This document shows, one piece after another, positions 1 through 9,145 of a DNA stretch of 64,000 nt. Made by a program: the position numbers and the translations under genes. The stretch comes from Aequorivita echinoideorum (GTDB taxonomy: Bacteria; Bacteroidota; Bacteroidia; Flavobacteriales; Flavobacteriaceae), in contig NZ_JAHCTB010000001.1 in the NCBI RefSeq assembly GCF_018476645.1, forward strand, positions 248,001 to 312,000, read 5' to 3'. The number at the start of each line of letters is the position of its first letter. The stretch's first letter is position 1. Below the pieces are notes generated by a model. It worked only from the letters and a program-made list of their open reading frames with translations, did no database searches and had not been told where the DNA came from.

Positions 1-272
1 TATATTTTATTTTGGAATTATGTCATTACTGATTTTCATTGTAAAAGTTCGAATTCAAAAGCAATTGAATAATAAAAGTTAAAAAACATTTCCTTGCTGT
101 ATATCTGAAATTACTTCGTCACAAAACCTCTGGAGCATATCTTTAAATCTTCCCGAAAATCCTCGCTACAAAAAACTGCTCTTAGCCGAAAACTTAACCC
201 ATAATTTTCCGCCCTCCCCAAAACTCAATTTTTTTCCATAGCTTAGCGTACGTCGTTTAAAACATCCCAACC

Positions 273-686
273 ATGAAAAAACTATACGTTCTATTCGCAT
301 TCATCCTCATCACGGTAGCTGCTAACAGCCAGTCCATTTCAGAAAAGGAGCTTATGGGCGTTTGGCAGGTCACCTCCGTTACCAGCGCTTCCCAAAATCC
401 CAACCAGGCACAGCTTATTGCCGGGTTACAACGTGCAACGATGTACTTCAAAAACGACCATACTTTTGAGTTCAACAGCTACAGCACCAATCCCACTCTT
501 GCGTCATTTATTGAAAACACCCAAAACAGCCAGTGGAAGTACGATGCCAATTTGCAAACGGTAGCCATAGGAACCGCGGAAAATAACTATTCCGCAATGA
601 TTATAAAAGTGAGAAAGCAAAACGGAAAAGTGAGTTTCCTTCTTCAGGAAACTAACGTGGAGTTACAGGTAATAAAACCGGAATGA
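273..686 (+). CDS. secreted lipocalin-like small protein
   Basis: A 137-residue protein of unknown specific function. Residues 1-19 form a typical signal peptide (MKKLYVLFAFILITVAANS), so the product is exported. The mature part contains LMGVWQVTSV followed by strand-rich sequence and a short C-terminal VELQVIKP strand, the pattern of small lipocalin-like proteins in Bacteroidota that open with an L-x-G-x-W motif. The ATG follows a gene-poor stretch in which I see no recognisable promoter. It stands alone, about 100 bases before the large T9SS protein. The lipocalin-like assignment is from pattern only. Confidence 0.7.
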   Translation: MKKLYVLFAFILITVAANSQSISEKELMGVWQVTSVTSASQNPNQAQLIAGLQRATMYFKNDHTFEFNSYSTNPTLASFIENTQNSQWKYDANLQTVAIGTAENNYSAMIIKVRKQNGKVSFLLQETNVELQVIKPE

Positions 687-724
687 TACTTAGATACCAG
701 CATCAAAAATTTATTAACGTTAAA

Positions 725-758
725 TTGTTCTTTAAAACGTTTTAAAAAGATATTTTTG
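725..758 (+). promoter_or_regulatory. Bacteroidota-type promoter
   Basis: TTG at 725-727 and TATTTTTG at 751-758, separated by 23 bases, match the Bacteroidota consensus (TTG at -33, TAnnTTTG at -7). It lies 30 bases before the ATG of the gene at 789 and would give a short leader. Confidence 0.6.
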
Positions 759-788
759 CCGCGCTTAAAAAGAAAGGTTACGTTTTAA

Positions 789-3119
789 ATGAAATTTTTA
801 ATACATCTGTTAATTGCCTTGGGCTGTGCAAGTTCGGCCCTTTCGCAAAATCTTCAGATTGATGCCACAACTTATACACCGCAACAACTTATTGAGGATA
901 TATTAATCGACAGCGGTTGCATTGAAAATGTGCAGATCAGCCAAACCATTGGCGGTAATTTTCAAGATGGCGATAAAAGTTTCGGGTATTTTAGTGCGAA
1001 CGACAGCAACTTCCCCTTTGAAAAAGGATTGGTGCTAAGCACGGGCAAACTCGCCAATGTACCCGGCCCAAACAACTCATTGAGTGATGATGACGCGCCC
1101 GGCTGGGGCGGCGACCAGGATTTGGAAAATGCACTAAACATAAGCAACACCACAAACGCTACAATCATTGAATTCGATTTCATCCCAAAGGCAGATAACA
1201 TCCAGTTTCGGTATCTTTTTGCTTCGGAAGAATATCAAGAGGGCTCGCCAAATACCTGTATTTATTCCGATGCCTTTGCATTTTTAATCAAACCTATTGG
1301 TGGCAATTATACAAATATTGCCGTGGTCCCGGGAACAAATACCCCCGTGCTGGTAACCACCGTACATTCCGGGATTCCCGGATCCTGTCCGCCCATTAAT
1401 GCCAATTATTTTGAAGGCTGGAACGGCACCAATGTTCCCATCAACTTTAATGGCCAGACAAAAGTACTCGTTGCCGAGGCGCCCGTGGTCATAGACCAGC
1501 CGTACCACATAAAACTGGTAATTGCCGATGAGGTGAATTATAGGTATGATTCGGCGGTATTTCTGGAGGGCGGCAGTTTTAACATTGCCGCAAACCTTGG
1601 TCCGGATAGAAGTTTTGCTACCCAAAGCCCGCTATGCGATGATGAGGTGTACATCCTCGATGCCACGCCGGAAGGCACAACCCCAGAAGGTTATAAATGG
1701 TTCAGAAATGGAAATCTAATTCCTGGGGAAAACACCGCACAGCTAACCGTAACTACGGCGGGGGTGTATAGCGTGGAAGTAGATTTTGGCAATGATTGCA
1801 TCGCCCACGATGAGGTAACGATTGATTATGCAGACCCAATAACGGTTTTTGATACCGAACTTGTACAATGCGATCCCGGGGTTGACGGCCGCGCAACGTT
1901 CAATCTGTTTGATGCGCAACCCAATGTAACCAATGGAAATACCTCACTGGAAATAGCTTCTTTCCATAAAAGTTTTGAAAACGCACAAAACAATCTTCAG
2001 CCTATTGTAAATCCCAGCAATTATACAAATACCATAGCCGAAGAGGTTGTGTATGCGCGTGTGGTTTCCATTTTAGGGTGCGTAGGCGTGGCGGCGGTTA
2101 CTTTAAAAACTACCGCAAATACACTTTCAGATTTTAATCTCGCCGTCTGTAGCAATCCCGAAACGCCCGGTTTTGGAACATTCAATCTTTCAGAAATAAC
2201 CGCAGAAATTATTGCGATTTACGGCAATGCAGTTACGGTAAACTACTACGCAACATACAATCAAGCCATTGCACAGGTGAATGAACTTTCGCTACCGTAC
2301 ACAAATACCGTTTCGGGAATTCAGACCATTTACGTACGCATTTCTGGAGAAATAGGTTGCGTGGGAACGGCGGCTATTAATTTACGGGTGCTGGATACAC
2401 CAGAATTCCAAGGGCCTACGGAATATATCTATTGCTTAAATACTTTTCCTCGAAAAATAAGAATTTCAGCAGGGGTAGTTGGCACACAATCCGATCTACT
2501 TTTTGAATGGTCCACAGGCGAAACAACCTCTTCCATTGAAGTAAACGAGGCGGGAACCTTTACCATAAATGTAACGAGAAGAAGGCCTATTTTCGGCGAA
2601 AATTTTACGTGCAGCGCTTCCAAGACCTTTACTGTTATCGCTTCAGAACCGCCACAGGTCACCTACCAACTTTCAGGAAATCTGGGCAGCGAGACCGTCA
2701 CCATACTTGCCTCAGGCGAGGGCGATTATCTCTATTCGCTGGATGGGAGCAGTTTCAGTGAAAATTTTATTTTTGAAAACGTGGGGCCGGGCATACATAC
2801 CGCAGTTGTTATAGATGCCAACGGCTGTGGCAGTACCACCATTGAAGTTTTTGTACTGGGTTTTCCCAATTACTTTACGCCGAACAATGATGGCCACCAC
2901 GATTTCTGGGAGATAAAAGGAGTCAATTACGAAAAATACCAACTGGCACGCGTAGAGATTTTTGATCGTTTCGGAAAAATGCTGTACACCCTGCGCCGTT
3001 TTGAAAATGGCTGGGACGGAACGTACCGTGGCAGGCCCGTTCCTTCCTCAGACTATTGGTTCAAGGCAGTTTTCAACGATGGCAGGTTCCACCGTGGACA
3101 TTTCACCTTGAAAAGATAA
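789..3119 (+). CDS. choice-of-anchor L protein with T9SS type B sorting domain
   Basis: A 776-residue cell-surface or secreted protein. It has a signal peptide (residues 1-19, ending SALSQ) and an N-terminal choice-of-anchor L domain (about 25-260). That domain contains the typical Q-x-L-I-x-D-x-L-I start, the segment GLVLSTGKLANVPGPN and the F-x-F-A-S-E-E-Y motif. Ig-like repeats follow, and a C-terminal gliding-motility-associated (T9SS type B) sorting domain begins at NYFTPNNDGHHDFW and ends in FTLKR. The family is exported by the type IX secretion system and held at the outer membrane. The substrate is unknown. It has its own promoter at 725-758, and no operon partner is evident. Confidence 0.92.
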   Translation: MKFLIHLLIALGCASSALSQNLQIDATTYTPQQLIEDILIDSGCIENVQISQTIGGNFQDGDKSFGYFSANDSNFPFEKGLVLSTGKLANVPGPNNSLSDDDAPGWGGDQDLENALNISNTTNATIIEFDFIPKADNIQFRYLFASEEYQEGSPNTCIYSDAFAFLIKPIGGNYTNIAVVPGTNTPVLVTTVHSGIPGSCPPINANYFEGWNGTNVPINFNGQTKVLVAEAPVVIDQPYHIKLVIADEVNYRYDSAVFLEGGSFNIAANLGPDRSFATQSPLCDDEVYILDATPEGTTPEGYKWFRNGNLIPGENTAQLTVTTAGVYSVEVDFGNDCIAHDEVTIDYADPITVFDTELVQCDPGVDGRATFNLFDAQPNVTNGNTSLEIASFHKSFENAQNNLQPIVNPSNYTNTIAEEVVYARVVSILGCVGVAAVTLKTTANTLSDFNLAVCSNPETPGFGTFNLSEITAEIIAIYGNAVTVNYYATYNQAIAQVNELSLPYTNTVSGIQTIYVRISGEIGCVGTAAINLRVLDTPEFQGPTEYIYCLNTFPRKIRISAGVVGTQSDLLFEWSTGETTSSIEVNEAGTFTINVTRRRPIFGENFTCSASKTFTVIASEPPQVTYQLSGNLGSETVTILASGEGDYLYSLDGSSFSENFIFENVGPGIHTAVVIDANGCGSTTIEVFVLGFPNYFTPNNDGHHDFWEIKGVNYEKYQLARVEIFDRFGKMLYTLRRFENGWDGTYRGRPVPSSDYWFKAVFNDGRFHRGHFTLKR

Positions 3120-3152
3120 GTAGGTTAAGCAGTTCTTCTTTTTTTAGAAAGT

Positions 3153-3560
3153 TTATTTTACGGCATCCGCACCGGCTTGGGCAACCTTGTGGTCATTTTC
3201 CACCGAATCTCCAGAAACACCAATAGCGCCAATAATTTCATCTCCTTTTTTTATCAAAACCCCTCCCGGAAATGAAATCAATCCCCCATTGGAGTGTTCT
3301 ATCCCAAATAGCGACCCGCCCGGTTGCGACAGTTTTCCTATTTCGCCAGAATTCATATTAAAATATCTTGCGGTTCGCGCTTTTTTCATAGAAATATCAA
3401 TAGACCCCAGCCATGCGCCGTCAATGCGCGAAAAGGCAACCAGATTGGCCCCGCTGTCCACCACGGTAATATTCATTTTTACGTTCAGTTCCTTTGATTT
3501 TTCAATGGCGGCCGCCACTGCTTTCTGTGCTTGTTCAAGTGTAATATTCATAACATTCAT
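3153..3560 (-). CDS. GlcG/HbpS family heme-binding-like protein
   Basis: A 135-residue protein of the GlcG/HbpS (DUF336) family. Residues 6-40 ([17 protein letters not shown]...) and the glycine-rich segment [23 protein letters not shown] are characteristic. Family members include the heme-degrading sensor component HbpS and GlcG of glycolate loci, but most are uncharacterised, so the function here is unknown. There is no signal peptide, so it is probably cytoplasmic. An ATG 6 bases further in (MNITLEQ) is an equally good start. It is transcribed towards the T9SS gene and is a single-gene unit. Confidence 0.85.
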   Translation of the reverse strand: MNVMNITLEQAQKAVAAAIEKSKELNVKMNITVVDSGANLVAFSRIDGAWLGSIDISMKKARTARYFNMNSGEIGKLSQPGGSLFGIEHSNGGLISFPGGVLIKKGDEIIGAIGVSGDSVENDHKVAQAGADAVK

Positions 3561-3649
3561 TTTTTAGATTTTAGCCTAATATAATTAATAACTTGCAGAC
3601 AAACTGAAACCTAGGTATTTTTATAGTGTAACTCTGTACCAAAAAACCG

Positions 3650-4213
3650 ATGCCCACCAAAAACCAACTTATCCAGACCCAGCAAACGGAATTACTGGAA
3701 ACACTAAAAACAAGATTCCACAAAAACAAGCACCGCCACAAAAATGCGGACTGGGAAAAACTACAAACCAAACTATTGGCAAACCCAGAAAAACTTTGGT
3801 CACTGCACCAAATGGAAACCACCGGCGGCGAACCGGACGTAATTGACTATAACAGCAAGACAGATACCTACACCTTTTTCGACTGCGTCCCCGAAAGCCC
3901 CAAAGACCGAAGAAGCCTTTGCTATGATGCCGAAGCCCTCCAGGCCAGAAAAGAAAACAAACCCAAAAACTCCGCAATGGAAATGGCCAGCCAAATGGGC
4001 ATCATCTTATTAACCGAAGCCCAATACAAAATACTGCAAAACCTCGGCGAGTTCGACCTTAAGACTTCCAGCTGGTTGCACACACCCGCAGCCATAAGGC
4101 AATTGGGCGGAGCCATCTTTGGAGACCGAAGGTACAATCACGTATTCACCTACCACAACGGCGCCTCCTCCTATTACGCCGCACGCGGGTTTCGTGGGTG
4201 TTTGAAAGTTTGA
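3650..4213 (+). CDS. DUF4256 family protein
   Basis: A 187-residue protein matching DUF4256 over its whole length: LWSLHQMETTGGEPDVI, FFDCVPESPKDRRSLCYD and the C-terminal GDRRYNHVFTYHNGASSYYA. The family is widespread in bacteria and its biochemical role is not known. There is no signal peptide or membrane segment. The first ATG is at 3650, following the divergently oriented heme-binding-like gene. A strong terminator follows at 4384-4420, with about 170 bases between that may contain a decayed reading frame. Confidence 0.88.
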   Translation: MPTKNQLIQTQQTELLETLKTRFHKNKHRHKNADWEKLQTKLLANPEKLWSLHQMETTGGEPDVIDYNSKTDTYTFFDCVPESPKDRRSLCYDAEALQARKENKPKNSAMEMASQMGIILLTEAQYKILQNLGEFDLKTSSWLHTPAAIRQLGGAIFGDRRYNHVFTYHNGASSYYAARGFRGCLKV

Positions 4214-4383
4214 TTTAAAAAATACTGCTCAAAGGAATTGCGCCGAATGTCTCGCAAACCAAATGACGCAGGGCTATTCTAACATAGAAGCAGAATGTGC
4301 CGCACCCGCCGCCCGCCGCCCTCTACTACCGTACCCTCGTCGCCCTCAAGTTTAAACAGTATAGGGACTAACCAATAAAGTAA

Positions 4384-4430
4384 AGCCACTCCCTCAATGC
4401 TTCGGGTTGAGGGAATGGCTTTTTTTTTTG
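4384..4430 (+). terminator. rho-independent terminator
   Basis: AGCCACTCCCTCAA (4384-4397) pairs with TTGAGGGAATGGCT (4407-4420) with one mismatch, and a run of ten T follows. This strong intrinsic terminator closes the DUF4256 transcript. The 170 bases between the stop codon and this hairpin hold no convincing gene. Confidence 0.85.
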
Positions 4431-4499
4431 AAAATTTATATGAAATGTTTTTTTGTAGATTTACGGAAATTGTAATAATGAATATGTTGTATATAGACA

Positions 4500-4888
4500 T
4501 GTTGTACGAGAGTTAGAAAGATTACAAAACAACTTCTTCCTCTCCCAAATCAATTCAAAAAATTCCAGGCTTGCTACCGAAGAAGAAAACACGGTTTTTG
4601 GGCTGTGGGATTTCAAAACCCATAGCAATGGTAGTTGTTTGTTTGCAAACTTTCCAAAACCCAATCAGTACGTTGAGCGCAGTTGCTTACCCGCGAAGTT
4701 TGCACCTGGCGTTTTGAAATCCCGAGAATGGCCGGTACCTGTTTGCCTACGTCTGAAAAAAATCAGCCGAACGGATATTTTTTGGCAGGTGCCTGTCTCC
4801 AAAGAATCAAAAACCGTGTTTTCCGCAGAGCCACGATCGCCATTGTTGCCTTTCGATGGCCGGTGATATGGGAAACCCCCGTACAACA
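4500..4888. repeat. nested inverted-repeat structure without a gene
   Basis: Four sets of perfect inverted repeats are nested: TGTTGTACG (4500-4508) with 4880-4888; the 15-bp AAAACACGGTTTTTG (4586-4600) with 4808-4822; GGGATTTCAAAAC (4607-4619) with 4711-4723; and GCAAACTT (4643-4650) with 4695-4702. A further near-perfect hairpin, GGTACCTG (from 4733) with CAGGTGCC before 4800, makes a second arm. A single strand or a transcript could fold into a branched structure of about 390 nt. I see no supported reading frame. Its nature is unknown. Confidence 0.65.
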
Positions 4889-4892
4889 ACAG

Positions 4893-5055
4893 CTATAAGC
4901 AATGCGGGATGTGTGCAGAAACGAAAAGCAGTTGTATATTTACAAAATCGCCAAAACTTTATTGGCAACAGAAAAATAGAATAAAAAAAGGATCAAAGTT
5001 TTGGCTTATGGCGAGTTCGAAGATCATTGAATTTTTGACCCCGCACTGCTCATAG
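4893..5055. repeat. attC-like hairpin element, copy 1
   Basis: CTATAAGCAATGCGG (4893-4907) and CCGCACTGCTCATAG (5041-5055) are inverted copies differing at two transitions. They enclose an inner perfect repeat, GCCAAAACTTT (4950-4960) with AAAGTTTTGGC (4995-5005). Outside the arms are GTACAAC and GTTGTGC. The same arms recur at 9369-9477 before another accessory gene. The arrangement resembles integron attC sites, but canonical R/L boxes are not perfect and no integron integrase is in the window. Confidence 0.55.
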
Positions 5056-5095
5056 CCGCGGTCCGTTGTGCCTCATTGTGAAAAGCCAACGCACA

Positions 5096-5158
5096 TTCAA
5101 GCACATTTGGTTTTTGCCGACACACAAAGCAAACGCTGAAAAACCAAAAGAGCTTGAA
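5096..5158. repeat. imperfect palindrome before the methyltransferase
   Basis: TTCAAGC-3nt-TTTGGTTTTT (5096-5115) pairs with AAAAACCAAA-3nt-GCTTGAA (5139-5158), leaving one symmetric 3-nt internal loop. GCCAACGC is repeated directly on both sides (5086-5093 and 5163-5170). It lies in the leader region of the methyltransferase gene and may be a recombination site, or a transcriptional control hairpin. Confidence 0.6.
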
Positions 5159-5205
5159 TTTTGCCAACGCTCGAAGAAAGAATCGTAACTTTGAAAAAAA
5201 GATAA

Positions 5206-6828
5206 ATGCAGACGACATTATTTGAAAATATAATTAAACAAGACCAGTCAAAGAAAGAGATTTCTCATAAAGCAGAATCCTACAAAGGACTATATGCAAT
5301 GCACAAATATTGGGGAAAGAAGCCTTTCAATATTATGGCTGACTTTATCAAAAAATATACTTCTCCTAATGAAATAGTCCTTGACCCGTTTTGTGGTTCA
5401 GGAGTTAGTGTTTCAGAAGCTGTATTCAATGGAAGAAAAGGAGTAGGAATAGACATCAATCCCAGCTCTATTTTAATCACAAAAAATGTCATTCAAACTG
5501 TTGACACCAAGCTTGTTTTAAGTGAATTCAATAAAATTGAAGCGAAAGTAAAGGATAAAATACAGGAACTATATTTAGTTGAAAGAAATGGTCAAAAGTA
5601 TGAAGGTCAAAACTATTTATGGGAAAATGGTGAACTAACTGAAATTAGATATTCCAACGGAACAAGAAAGAGATATTCAGATGTTCCCAATCAACTAGAT
5701 ATTGATAAGTCTAAGGAAATAAGCTACGATAATATTAACACCTTTTTCCCAAAAGAGAACTTTTTCCACAATTCTAGAATCAATGCTAACAGAGAAAATA
5801 AAACTTCCGACCTCTTTACACCAAGAAATTTACTTGCTCTTTCATTGATATATAAAGAAATTGATAGCATTTCAAACATTCAAGTTAAAGACTTTTTCAA
5901 GTTTTGTTTTACAGCATCTATGGGGCAAGCAAGCAAAATGGTTTTTGTCATTAAGAGACGTAATAAAACAAAAGAAAATGGTTCGACTAAAATATCAGAG
6001 AAAAAAGAAATAGGAAGTTGGGTTATAGGCTATTGGATGCCAAAAGATTATTTTGAAAACAATGCTTGGACTTGCTTCGAAAACAGGTTTAAAAAAATCT
6101 ACAAAGCTAAAAAAGAGCAAGGTAAATTAGGTCAAAATCATCAAGAAGGAAAAAAATTTGAGGCTCTCGACAAAACAGATTTTCTTTTAGTAAAGAGTCC
6201 GTCACAAGATTACCTAAAATCACTATCTGATAATTCGATTGACTATATTTTAACTGACCCACCACACGGCAACAGAATACCATATCTTGAATTGAGCTTA
6301 CTTTGGAATAGTTGGTTGAAAGAGAATGCTGATTTTGAAAAAGAAATAATAATTAGCGAATCAAAAGACAGAAAGAAGGATAAAAACGATTACAGTAATT
6401 TAATGTACGCTGTTTTCCAAGAGTGCTTTAGAGTATTAAAGCCAGAGAAAAAACTATCGTTTATGTTCAACAGCCTTGATGATGATGCTTGGATAAGTTC
6501 AGTTGAGATGTTTAGAAGTATTGGCTATAAATTGGAACTTATAGAAACCCTTGGCTATTCTGCCAACTCTGTTGTTCAAGATAATAGAAAAAATGGCTTG
6601 CAAACCGACTTCATTATAACTTACTCTAAGCCTATGCACCCTATTAGTACTGACAGGTTGGAAATAATAAGATTTTCGGAATACCCTGAACTTGTATTAA
6701 AAATATCTGAACTAAAGGAAAAGGGCTATAAATCCTATCAAATTATGAATCATATAATGAAGGAGCTATTGTCTCAAGATAAATTTTTAAATGTTACAGA
6801 ACTCATAAAGGAAATAGATAATGCCTAA
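5206..6828 (+). CDS. DNA methyltransferase of a two-gene restriction-modification system
   Basis: A 540-residue amino-methyltransferase, probably acting on N6-adenine or N4-cytosine. The S-adenosylmethionine site is DPFCGSG at residues 60-66, followed by GVGIDINPSS. The catalytic motif is DPPH at about residue 351, a variant of DPPY/DPPW. The order of motif I, a long insert (about 90-330, probably target recognition) and then motif IV fits alpha-class enzymes. The gene is AT-rich compared with the backbone. It overlaps the next gene by 8 bases, which fits a methylase-nuclease pair acquired as a cassette. The recognition sequence cannot be read from the sequence. Confidence 0.85.
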   Translation: MQTTLFENIIKQDQSKKEISHKAESYKGLYAMHKYWGKKPFNIMADFIKKYTSPNEIVLDPFCGSGVSVSEAVFNGRKGVGIDINPSSILITKNVIQTVDTKLVLSEFNKIEAKVKDKIQELYLVERNGQKYEGQNYLWENGELTEIRYSNGTRKRYSDVPNQLDIDKSKEISYDNINTFFPKENFFHNSRINANRENKTSDLFTPRNLLALSLIYKEIDSISNIQVKDFFKFCFTASMGQASKMVFVIKRRNKTKENGSTKISEKKEIGSWVIGYWMPKDYFENNAWTCFENRFKKIYKAKKEQGKLGQNHQEGKKFEALDKTDFLLVKSPSQDYLKSLSDNSIDYILTDPPHGNRIPYLELSLLWNSWLKENADFEKEIIISESKDRKKDKNDYSNLMYAVFQECFRVLKPEKKLSFMFNSLDDDAWISSVEMFRSIGYKLELIETLGYSANSVVQDNRKNGLQTDFIITYSKPMHPISTDRLEIIRFSEYPELVLKISELKEKGYKSYQIMNHIMKELLSQDKFLNVTELIKEIDNA

Positions 6829-7939
6829 AAATTTTGAATATTGGAAAAAGCAACACGACAGTGAGGAGCTTAAAGAATTTAACACCGATAGACTTGGCAC
6901 ACTTTGGTTAAAAGTTAAGTCTATAGTTCGCAGGGAATACATAAATCAATTCTGTCAAGACAATGATATTGAACTTGAGAACACAAGACTAAATGCTCAA
7001 TTTAAAGAATTGTACAACATTCTTTCTGAGAATGTTGATGAATCTCACGAGTTGCTTAACAATTTCATTTCCCATCAAAATACTTCTGAATTAGACGAGC
7101 TTGACACTGATAGCTTAGTTCAAGAACTATATAAAGTTGAAACATTTAAGTGGGGTGCTGACAATCAAAACGACTTGGGCAAGTATCTTGTCAAAAAGTA
7201 CATAAAGGATAATACCTCTTACGATTATCTTATTGAACAAATGGAATCAGGAGTTCTTGGAACTGTTCAGGACTACCTAGTTTGTAGTTGGTATAACCAT
7301 TGGTCAAGCATCTTAATAGAACACTTGTTCAAATCTCACGAAGTAGTTTTACCAACTGTAGGCCAAATAAAAAGTGTCGATTTCTTTATGAACGAGATTC
7401 CATTTGACCTTAAAGTAACATATCTACCAACAAATTTTATTGAATTTGAAAGAAAACAGGGTGACCTACGACCTGAATTGACAACACTTAAGCAAGCCGC
7501 AAGGGCTGCGGATATTAAGTTCAATAGTGATGATTCAAACCTTTACTACTCTTTAACTGAACGATTGAAAGACAAGGGTGGTCAAGCAGCACAGACAGTT
7601 GCTGACATAAGACAATTTAGATTAGACTTGATAGATAGAGTTAAGGCTGACCCGTTACTATTAGCCCGTAATCTTTATGAAAACCAGAGTGATTTTAGAT
7701 TCGGTGCTGAAAACAGAATTTTTCTTATCCTAATCGACAGAACAGATTTTGAACAATCTTGGAAATTGAAAAGAAATGTAGATTTATTAGAACCTGCAAT
7801 ACACTCATATCTTGACACTTTTGAGCAAAAATCAACCAATGATTTGAAACTTGAGTTTTACAAACAAGGTGATTCAGCAAGATTTCCTAAAAAATACGAA
7901 GTTTTGACTGATGTAATTATAGTAGAACGAGATAACTAA
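6821..7939 (+). CDS. putative restriction endonuclease partner
   Basis: A 372-residue protein whose start overlaps the methyltransferase stop by 8 bases. The position strongly suggests the nuclease of the same system. A possible PD-(D/E)xK core is VDFF followed about ten residues later by FDLKVT (around residues 187-199). Acidic, helix-rich N-terminal sequence and a later RIFLILIDRTDFE strand complete what can be seen. I do not recognise a named restriction enzyme family, so the assignment rests on context plus this weak motif. It shares the low GC of the methyltransferase and ends just before an attC-like hairpin. Confidence 0.65.
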   Translation: MPKNFEYWKKQHDSEELKEFNTDRLGTLWLKVKSIVRREYINQFCQDNDIELENTRLNAQFKELYNILSENVDESHELLNNFISHQNTSELDELDTDSLVQELYKVETFKWGADNQNDLGKYLVKKYIKDNTSYDYLIEQMESGVLGTVQDYLVCSWYNHWSSILIEHLFKSHEVVLPTVGQIKSVDFFMNEIPFDLKVTYLPTNFIEFERKQGDLRPELTTLKQAARAADIKFNSDDSNLYYSLTERLKDKGGQAAQTVADIRQFRLDLIDRVKADPLLLARNLYENQSDFRFGAENRIFLILIDRTDFEQSWKLKRNVDLLEPAIHSYLDTFEQKSTNDLKLEFYKQGDSARFPKKYEVLTDVIIVERDN

Positions 7940-7958
7940 ATGCCAATGCTTCAAAGCC

Positions 7959-8018
7959 ACACACATTGCCAAGCCGCTCAAGCCAGCAGCACCAGCCAAA
8001 GCTTGTCAATAAGTGTGT
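7959..8018. repeat. attC-like bulged hairpin after the RM pair
   Basis: ACACACATTGCCAAGC (7959-7974) pairs with GCTTGTCAATAAGTGTGT (8001-8018) with a single mismatch and a 2-nt bulge, around a loop of 26 nt. It lies 20 bases after the nuclease stop codon. The bulged stem is the kind of structure seen in cassette recombination sites, though it could also be a processing or termination hairpin (no T-run follows). Confidence 0.5.
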
Positions 8019-8173
8019 CTTTCCAAACGCACGGACGAAAAAGAAACAACGAAGGCACAACAAAGAACTGAGGTAAAAAACAACTAATTTCTTCATTAAT
8101 TTTCGACATTATTATTCTAGGCTAACAGATTGAAAAAATGGATCTGTAAGCTATTTTTTTGTTTGGGACCCAC

Positions 8174-9145
8174 TTATTTTACCTCAAGCACCGAAACGAA
8201 TCCGGCATCATAGGGCAACCCCGATTTTGCGATGGCAAAACACTGTTTCAGCAGTTTGTTGGCCACCGCTATGAGCGCCAGTTTCTTGCTCTTTCCCTTG
8301 TTCACGATACGCCCATACAGCTCGCGGCAGGCCCTGTTGTGCTTGCAGGCATTGAAGGCGCACAGGAACAACAGGTTGCGCAGTTTCTTGTTGCCCACCT
8401 TGCTGATCCTGCTACGGCCCCGCACGCTGCTACCAGACTCGCGGATGGTGGGCGTGATGCCCACATAGCTGCAAAGCTGCGCAGCGGTGCCAAACTTGGA
8501 AAAGCCATCGGTTACCACGATCAGGAACAAAGCTGTCTTGGTTCCGATGCCCGGCACGGTCTGCAAAAGCGTCAGCTGGTACTGCTGCTCCTGCCTTACC
8601 AATTCCAGCAGGCGCTCATCGATCGCGGCAAGTTCCTTGTCCAAGTGTTTTTTATCGCGCTTTAAAGAGCGGTACACAAACTTTGACGGGATTCCCAAGG
8701 TTTCCTCGCCGTGCAGCTTGTTCTTGGTGGCCGTGCGCTTCTTCAGGTAGCTGTCCATTAAGCGGAAGAGCTGCAGGCACTCGGCCTGCACGTCTGTCAG
8801 GGCACTGTAGGGCGGAACCCCGTTGGCCAGGGCATAGTCACAGATGGCCCTGGCATCGCTCTTGTCGGTCTTTACCTTGGCCAGCTTCATCTGTATGAAG
8901 CGCTTTACCGACAAAGGGTTAACTACCGATACCGCCACATTGCTTTTGTAAAGAAACTGTGCGAGCCTGTAATGGTAATAGCCCGTGGCTTCCATCACTA
9001 CCAGTGATTCTTTTGGGATTCCCTTTAAAAAAGAAGCAAGCCCCTTTGCATCATTTTTGAACTGGTTGTGCCCACTGGCACTGCCGTGCACATCAAAGAC
9101 ATCCTTGCTGATGTCGACTCCAAAAGTTTCCATATATTTATCCAT
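8174..9145 (-). CDS. IS110-family transposase (DEDD recombinase)
   Basis: The RuvC-like N-terminal domain starts FGVDISKDVFDV, with VMEATGYY and KTDKSDARAICDYA supplying the other acidic residues of the DEDD site. The C-terminal transposase_20 domain is LLQTVPGIGTKTALFL followed by CSYVGITPTIRESGSS, with the catalytic serine region, and GNKKLRNLLF. I chose the ATG at 9145 (MDKYMETFGVDIS). The open frame extends 23 codons further, but those residues do not belong to the family. Full length for the family suggests an active element. Its codon use and higher GC differ from the AT-rich RM genes next to it. Confidence 0.93.
   Translation of the reverse strand: MDKYMETFGVDISKDVFDVHGSASGHNQFKNDAKGLASFLKGIPKESLVVMEATGYYHYRLAQFLYKSNVAVSVVNPLSVKRFIQMKLAKVKTDKSDARAICDYALANGVPPYSALTDVQAECLQLFRLMDSYLKKRTATKNKLHGEETLGIPSKFVYRSLKRDKKHLDKELAAIDERLLELVRQEQQYQLTLLQTVPGIGTKTALFLIVVTDGFSKFGTAAQLCSYVGITPTIRESGSSVRGRSRISKVGNKKLRNLLFLCAFNACKHNRACRELYGRIVNKGKSKKLALIAVANKLLKQCFAIAKSGLPYDAGFVSVLEVK

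Noticed and set aside
4260-4374. Short reading frame ending ALYYRTLVALKFKQYRD before the terminator
   Set aside because: The C-terminal part looks protein-like, but no start codon or upstream frame supports it; at most a decayed gene end.
4639-4898. Overlapping frames on both strands around 4640-4900
   Set aside because: They fall in the nested inverted repeats and the translations show no protein-like composition; the repeats create open frames by symmetry.
8124-8160. ACAGAT...ATCTGT hairpin followed by T-run as an IS110 terminal repeat
   Set aside because: IS110 elements lack terminal inverted repeats; the hairpin is more likely a weak terminator or chance, and it is not mirrored at the other end.
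8159-8665. Open frame antisense to the IS110 transposase
   Set aside because: It is the GC-rich shadow of the transposase on the other strand and lacks family features.
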